Source: an uncultured Bacilli bacterium
GTDB taxonomy: Bacteria; Bacillota_I; Bacilli_A; RF39; UBA660
Length of the DNA: 17,038 nt
NCBI GenBank assembly: GCA_910578855.1
Contig: CAJTRV010000033.1
Span: 1 to 17,038 of the forward strand
Reading direction: 5' to 3'
The notes beneath the pieces were generated by a model. That model was not told the DNA's origin. It saw only the letters and a list, made by a program, of their open reading frames with translations, and searched no databases. A program made the translations under genes and the position numbers. Below are positions 13,520 through 17,038 of this stretch, piece by piece; the stretch's first letter is position 1, and the number at the start of each line of letters is the position of its first letter.

Positions 13520-14736
13520 CGCCTTTGCTTTATATGCATTAGATCCAGTGCCTCATCATTGACTGGTAACAGTGATTGTTTCTGAAAGGCCGGAATAAGA
13601 GTCACTAACTTTTGGTGATATGTTTCTTCTGAATCAATTCCCACCGAGTGCCCATTTAAACTTTTTAGAAAAGCACAATATCCATTTGGAAGGGAGACTT
13701 GATCCACGTGATAATCAGGATATAAATAGCCATTAGCAGGATCTAATAATACCCAACAATCAAAAAGATAAAGTTCTAAAAAAGTATGACAGGATTGGAC
13801 CATAACTTCAGGTGATTCCAAAAGCACTTCTCCAGATATCGCTTGGACAAATACTGTTGGAATTCCGTTACTTCGTAATAAGGAAGCAAATACCAGTCCG
13901 GCATCATAATCATCTTCTAGCCTTCGCGAATGCATTATTTCCTCGGCTGTTCGCGCATATTTTTTAAAATGCGTCTTAGAATCTCCGGCAAAGTAGGCGC
14001 GGAAACACTGGTATAAAGTGGCCAAATCAGCGATGGATGAAATTGGATTGGTTGCACTTAAAAAGGTCTGCAGGGTCGATCCCAGACGATTTTGACCAAC
14101 ATTCATAAGAAAATCTTCTAAATTGGTCCGATCAAGATGACAGCAACTCTCAAGAACAGGAATACTCTCCCCTTTTCGGTGCTGATATTGGGTAATTGCT
14201 TGCTGAACATTAACAGAATAACGTCGAATTAAACTTCCCCGTCCCCACGGAACATCATCACCCTGATTTAATACAACAACTTCTTTTAACTGACCATAAT
14301 TATGTTCAATAACACGAGCAGATGCGATATTTTGTTCATCACAACAGATCATAACATTGGTCAACCCAAGCGCCTGACACTCTTTTAGTAACAAGTGGCA
14401 GCAACTCGTTCCATAACCATGCTCTCTAACACGAGGATGAATATTATAACCAATATGACCATGATAACGAGCGATTTCCTGGTTCTTTTCTGGGTTGATC
14501 CGAATCGTTCCTGTCCCGATAATTTGCGTGTTCTTTATAATCCAAAAGGTATATGTTGCCACTCCATGGTTTCCAATTCCCTGTTCTAACTGTGAAAGTC
14601 GTTCAAGATAGTTAGGAAGGGTATTTGGTGTCGCCAACGGTCTAAACTGAGGACGAAGCAACTGGAACGTGCGATTATATTCAGCTAATGCCTCCCCATC
14701 ATCAAGGCTTGGTTTTTTTAAATATAGTTGACTCAT
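13507..14736 (-). CDS. GNAT acetyltransferase fused to a transglutaminase-like domain
   Basis: This 409-aa protein has two parts. Residues 1-175 are a GNAT domain: beta strands GTGTIRI and HIGYNI, then the acetyl-CoA loop RVREHGYGTSC (102-112, R-x-x-G-x-G) and an N-x-x-S-A-R-V-I-E-x-x-Y-G helix. Residues 250-345 look like a transglutaminase core: LVFASLLRSNGIPTVFVQ, CHTFLELYLFDCWVLLDPANGYLY, with His317 and Asp332 in the expected places. The position where the family has its nucleophilic Cys, just before the A/G-L-V-F-A helix, is Asp276 (EDDYDAG), so catalysis by the usual triad is doubtful. ATG 14734-14736 overlaps the TGA of the upstream gene (ATGA), so the two are coupled. No signal peptide. 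Substrates are unknown; acetylation of a peptide or amine recognised by the second domain is speculation. Confidence 0.72.
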   Translation of the reverse strand: MSQLYLKKPSLDDGEALAEYNRTFQLLRPQFRPLATPNTLPNYLERLSQLEQGIGNHGVATYTFWIIKNTQIIGTGTIRINPEKNQEIARYHGHIGYNIHPRVREHGYGTSCCHLLLKECQALGLTNVMICCDEQNIASARVIEHNYGQLKEVVVLNQGDDVPWGRGSLIRRYSVNVQQAITQYQHRKGESIPVLESCCHLDRTNLEDFLMNVGQNRLGSTLQTFLSATNPISSIADLATLYQCFRAYFAGDSKTHFKKYARTAEEIMHSRRLEDDYDAGLVFASLLRSNGIPTVFVQAISGEVLLESPEVMVQSCHTFLELYLFDCWVLLDPANGYLYPDYHVDQVSLPNGYCAFLKSLNGHSVGIDSEETYHQKLVTLIPAFQKQSLLPVNDEALDLMHIKQRRSHR

Positions 14737-15530
14737 CTCTTTACACCCTGATAAAGTTTTAGGGCTTTGGTGAGTGTAAGCTCCTCTGGAGCTGATTCCT
14801 CTAATTGATTTTTTAATGATACTGGTGGCATATCTAAATCATCATACTTTTGATAATTGTGTAGGTTATAATATTGGTCACCATGGTGCAAAAATAGACA
14901 CTCATACTCTTCATAATAGTATTTGAACTCTTCCTCCAAATCCGTACGTGAAAAAGAAGCTACTTTCTTTGCATCACTTTGTTTTAAAATATAATGAATT
15001 GGTACATCGCTGGAATAATGAAGTTTATTATAAGCCAGTAGTTTTATTTTTCCTATATAAAAATCATCAAGTGGATACATAGTCATATCATTTGGATATT
15101 GATAACGACCATGAAAAAGTCTAGTAAAGATAGCCTTGGCTTGTCGGAACGTTATTTCTTCCGCAAATTGGAATCCAAGACTTGGCAATAAGGTTGAAAG
15201 CGGATATAAATTTCGACAGAACTCAGTTCCATCCGTTTGATAAGACTTTCCATTATGGAGGCATAAGAAGTCTTGACCATCATAATAAAATATGGTTAAG
15301 AGTGGGCCATCAAAAATACGGCATTTGCGCAAATTTAGAATTGTTCCCTTTGTTGTTTCTTCAAATACAATTGCGCCATTCATCACCGCATGCTCCTTCG
15401 GTCCCAATGCTTTCTCCAACTTTTTTAGATCCTTATAAGTAATTGTCTTCTTCTGCACGATTCCAAGTGGAGATCCAATATACAACTCCCCTACATAAAA
15501 ATGATTAATATCATGTTTTTTAAAAATCAT
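14733..15530 (-). CDS. Unrecognised 265-aa protein with an internal duplication
   Basis: I do not recognise this protein. It has no membrane segment or signal peptide and is rich in Tyr, Phe and Lys. It is made of two similar modules. Residues 8-18 (INHFYVGELYI) match 154-164 (LDDFYIGKIKL), 81-98 (FYYDGQDFLCLHNGKSYQ) match 204-223 (YYYEEYECLFLHHGDQYYNL), and 123-139 (AEEITFRQAKAIFTRLF) match 247-263 (APEELTLTKALKLYQGV), in the same order. Each module looks like beta strands ending in a helix, suggesting a tandem binding fold. The start chosen is ATG 15528-15530, which has GGAGG 9 nt upstream; the frame open to 15554 lacks a ribosome site. It leads a two-gene operon with the GNAT-transglutaminase fusion (4-nt overlap) behind a strong promoter. 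Function unknown; a partner or target-binding role for the downstream enzyme is inference. Confidence 0.7.
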   Translation of the reverse strand: MIFKKHDINHFYVGELYIGSPLGIVQKKTITYKDLKKLEKALGPKEHAVMNGAIVFEETTKGTILNLRKCRIFDGPLLTIFYYDGQDFLCLHNGKSYQTDGTEFCRNLYPLSTLLPSLGFQFAEEITFRQAKAIFTRLFHGRYQYPNDMTMYPLDDFYIGKIKLLAYNKLHYSSDVPIHYILKQSDAKKVASFSRTDLEEEFKYYYEEYECLFLHHGDQYYNLHNYQKYDDLDMPPVSLKNQLEESAPEELTLTKALKLYQGVKR

Positions 15531-15569
15531 ATTGCAATTCCTCCTATCAACCATGGTCTTTTCAACCCC

Positions 15570-15578
15570 ATTATATCA
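15570..15578 (-). promoter_or_regulatory. Extended -10 promoter of the two-module / GNAT-transglutaminase operon
   Basis: TGATATAAT on the minus strand (TATAAT 15570-15575) is a perfect extended -10; the -35 region is weak (TTAGAT with 16-bp spacing). It lies in the gap shared with the divergent NUDIX gene. Confidence 0.6.
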
Positions 15579-15631
15579 TATTTTGATATTTATCTAAGCA
15601 AATTGTGTTAAAATAGGATAGAGGTGAGAAA

Positions 15632-16021
15632 GTGACTAATATCGTCATCGGAATTGTGGAACACAATGGATATGTTCTAATGGTAAAACGGGCCAAAAAA
15701 GAGGCTGACTTAGAGTGGGTATTCCCTGGTGGAAAAGTCGAAGCATGCGAGACTGAAACTCAGGCTTGTATTCGTGAAGTATATGAAGAAACTGGAGTTC
15801 AAGTTTCTGTTCAAACATTGTTAGGGAGAAGAATTCATCCTAACACCCAGGTAAATATCGCCTATTTTTTATGTCAATACCAAAGTGGACAACCCACCAT
15901 TATAGACGCCAATGAAATTCGCGAAGTCGCATATAAAACATATCAGGAACTAATTCATGATATCAAAACCGATTTATATCCACCAGTCAAGCAATACCTT
16001 AAAAAAATGCTTCGCTCATAA
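15632..16021 (+). CDS. NUDIX hydrolase
   Basis: The 129-aa protein is a single NUDIX domain with a complete box, G-x5-E-x7-REVYEETGV (GGKVEACE...REVYEETGV, about residues 29-52), whose glutamates bind the catalytic Mg2+. The family hydrolyses nucleoside diphosphates linked to another group; MutT-like members clean oxidised dGTP. The preceding VMVKRAKKEADLEWVFPGGK segment is typical, but substrate cannot be read from it. Translation starts at GTG 15632-15634, with GAGGTGAG a few bases upstream; the first residues are then MTNIVIGIVEHNGYVLMVKR. It is the only plus-strand gene I can support, divergent from the operon ending at 15530, and closed by a strong hairpin at 16027-16067. Confidence 0.93.
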   Translation: MTNIVIGIVEHNGYVLMVKRAKKEADLEWVFPGGKVEACETETQACIREVYEETGVQVSVQTLLGRRIHPNTQVNIAYFLCQYQSGQPTIIDANEIREVAYKTYQELIHDIKTDLYPPVKQYLKKMLRS

Positions 16022-16026
16022 TCGTT

Positions 16027-16067
16027 TATCAAAACGCCCAAGTTACAATTTCCTGGGCGTTTTGATA
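16027..16067 (+). terminator. Terminator hairpin after the NUDIX gene
   Basis: A perfect 14-bp inverted repeat (16027-16040 with 16054-16067, core CGCCCA/TGGGCG flanked by AAAA/TTTT) has a 13-nt loop. It starts six bases after the TAA stop. The T run lies within the stem and is followed by T-rich sequence; the symmetry allows action on both strands, which would also insulate the operon to the left from leftward transcription. Confidence 0.8.
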
Positions 16068-16104
16068 TGCTTTAATATATTCTTAAGTCTCACTGATTTC
16101 TGAT

Positions 16105-16281
16105 TCATATAGCTGTAGGGAGTTGACTAATAATGGTAATTTGCCACTGCTTTACTTTATACATCCTGCATAAAGGATTGAAAATGATCGCCTTCTCCAC
16201 ATCACTTTTATCAACAAACCCAAAGATTTCATTGGCATTCACATGAAATATTAGATAATCTAAATATTTTAGGATCTCTTT
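16105..16281 (-). pseudogene. Possible gene remnant, C-terminal 59 codons of an unknown protein
   Basis: Between the NUDIX terminator and the XRE gene a minus-strand frame is open for 59 codons after a TAG and ends in TGA (16105-16107). It reads like real protein: EILKYLDYLIFHVNANEI, GFVDKSDVEKAIIFNPL, CRMYKVKQWQITIISQL. No ATG or Shine-Dalgarno precedes it, and it overlaps the end of the XRE gene in another frame by about 13 nt. It could be the 3' end of a decayed gene; a chance open frame is the alternative. The rest of the 247-base gap (16022-16268) shows only the terminator. Confidence 0.35.
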
Positions 16282-16778
16282 CTAGTTAAGACAATCCCAA
16301 TAATTATTCCAATAAGGATGATTGGTGCTACCCTAATAAATAACCATTCAAATGAATGCAAAACAACTCCTAAAACAGCATATTCAGGGTTATCATAATT
16401 CCAATTTAAGTAAAAACTATTTAAAAATAATAAAATCAGGAAAATGAGTACGATAGTTGTACATAATGAAATTAGCAACCAATGAATGACTTTTCTTCTA
16501 GCATGTTTCCTTTGTGACAATTGCAAGTTTATTATCTCTAATTTTTCAGAAATGGCTTTCAAATCATCAACCTCAGACTCGGAAACAGTTTCCCCTAGCA
16601 AAGTACTTACTGGGATATCAAGTGTTTCTGAAATTGAAATTAACATCTCTGAATCAGGAACAGATAAACCTTGCTCCCACTTTGAAATTGTTTGTCTTAC
16701 TACATTTAACTTTATAGCAAGTTCTTCTTGTGAAAGGTTTTTTGACTTCCTCGCTGACTTAATATTTTCTTTCAACAT
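16269..16778 (-). CDS. XRE-family HTH regulator with membrane anchor
   Basis: The 169-aa protein starts with a Cro/C1-type helix-turn-helix (residues 2-60: IKSARKSKNLSQEELAIKLNVVRQTISKWEQGLSVPDSEMLISISETLDI), then a short linker that could be a coiled coil (65-93), and two hydrophobic helices (about 97-119 and 140-163) with a basic C-terminus. XRE regulators with C-terminal membrane helices are common in Bacillota and probably sense membrane or envelope state; the signal is unknown. ATG 16776-16778 has GGAG 9 nt upstream. The promoter upstream contains an inverted repeat over its -35, which points to autoregulation. No partner gene is visible to its left except a possible remnant; its targets may lie beyond the right edge. 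Confidence 0.88.
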   Translation of the reverse strand: MLKENIKSARKSKNLSQEELAIKLNVVRQTISKWEQGLSVPDSEMLISISETLDIPVSTLLGETVSESEVDDLKAISEKLEIINLQLSQRKHARRKVIHWLLISLCTTIVLIFLILLFLNSFYLNWNYDNPEYAVLGVVLHSFEWLFIRVAPIILIGIIIGIVLTRKRS

Positions 16779-16803
16779 TTTAAACTACTCCTTTCTTTAA
16801 ATA

Positions 16804-16832
16804 ATTATATAAACAATCATCCGTTGCTACAA
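16804..16832 (-). promoter_or_regulatory. Promoter of the XRE regulator
   Basis: TTGTAG (16827-16832) and TATAAT (16804-16809) on the minus strand are 17 bp apart. The -35 box is inside the inverted repeat 16822-16838. Confidence 0.65.
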
Positions 16833-16838
16833 GCAACG
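16822..16838. promoter_or_regulatory. Inverted repeat, likely operator of the XRE regulator
   Basis: CGTTGCT-ACA-AGCAACG is a perfect 7-bp inverted repeat with 3-bp centre, covering the -35 box of the regulator's own promoter. Short dyads of this size are usual for Cro/C1-type dimers, so autorepression is the likely reading (inference). Confidence 0.55.
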
Positions 16839-16958
16839 CATTTTAACATCTAGTGTTTTAAAGTTGTTACTTATTATAAAAAAAAAAATATTTAAAATAA
16901 AGAAAACCTAGTAAACACAACATTTAACAATGGTTTTATAAGTTTGAAAAGATTTGTT

Positions 16959-16976
16959 TTACCACGAATTTACCAC
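16959..16976. repeat. Direct repeat TTACCAC, 11-bp period
   Basis: TTACCAC occurs at 16959-16965 and 16970-16976, one helical turn apart. The rest of 16841-17038 is very A/T-rich with no supported gene; these copies are the only structure I see there. They could be a binding site or chance. Confidence 0.3.
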
Positions 16977-17038
16977 AACATAAATAAATTAATGAATGAG
17001 CTTTGATATGACAATACTATTAATTAATAACAACAAAA

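Noticed and set aside
16841..17038. Attachment site or end of an integrated element at the right edge
   Set aside because: Only a short TTACCAC direct repeat is visible; there is no integrase, tRNA or matching copy elsewhere in the window.

Overview
The window is A+T-rich DNA of a low-GC Gram-positive bacterium (Bacillota). It carries MurG, MurB and DivIB for peptidoglycan and division. Shine-Dalgarno sequences are strong (AGGTGA or GGAGG), -10 boxes are often extended (TGnTATAAT), and U-tailed terminators are common. TGA acts as a true stop: it ends three genes and in one lies inside the terminator loop. Genetic code 11 therefore applies and Mollicutes with code 4 are unlikely. The combination of features would fit an Erysipelotrichia- or Turicibacter-like lineage, but this is a low-confidence inference.

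Almost everything from 1 to 15530 is transcribed leftward (minus strand). In transcription order this strand holds: (a) a two-gene operon, a 265-aa protein built from two similar modules and then a GNAT-transglutaminase-like fusion, sharing an ATGA; (b) an 883-aa P2-type cation ATPase; (c) a tightly overlapping dedA - PAP2 phosphatase - dgkA/undecaprenol-kinase operon, which looks like a lipid-carrier (undecaprenyl phosphate) recycling unit; (d) an ArsR-type metal sensor plus a P1B-type Zn/Cd efflux ATPase behind a promoter with a textbook 20-bp operator, followed by an unrecognised HExxH protein; (e) a pentapeptide-repeat protein; (f) murG-murB-divIB; (g) a 482-aa protein with two RNxxxH motifs (putative twin HEPN); (h) the start of an exported protein cut by the window edge. 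On the right, a NUDIX hydrolase runs rightward, and an XRE-type membrane-anchored regulator runs leftward with its own operator. A short protein-like open stretch next to it may be a gene remnant.

The window mixes housekeeping genes (cell wall, lipid carrier, ion homeostasis) with unrecognised accessory genes. The best candidates for undescribed biology are the stand-alone twin-RNxxxH protein (365-1813) and the two-gene operon 13507-15530. In the fusion protein of that operon the transglutaminase His and Asp are present but the expected catalytic Cys appears to be Asp. A recurring architectural feature is intrinsic terminators whose hairpin loop contains the stop codon of the gene they end.
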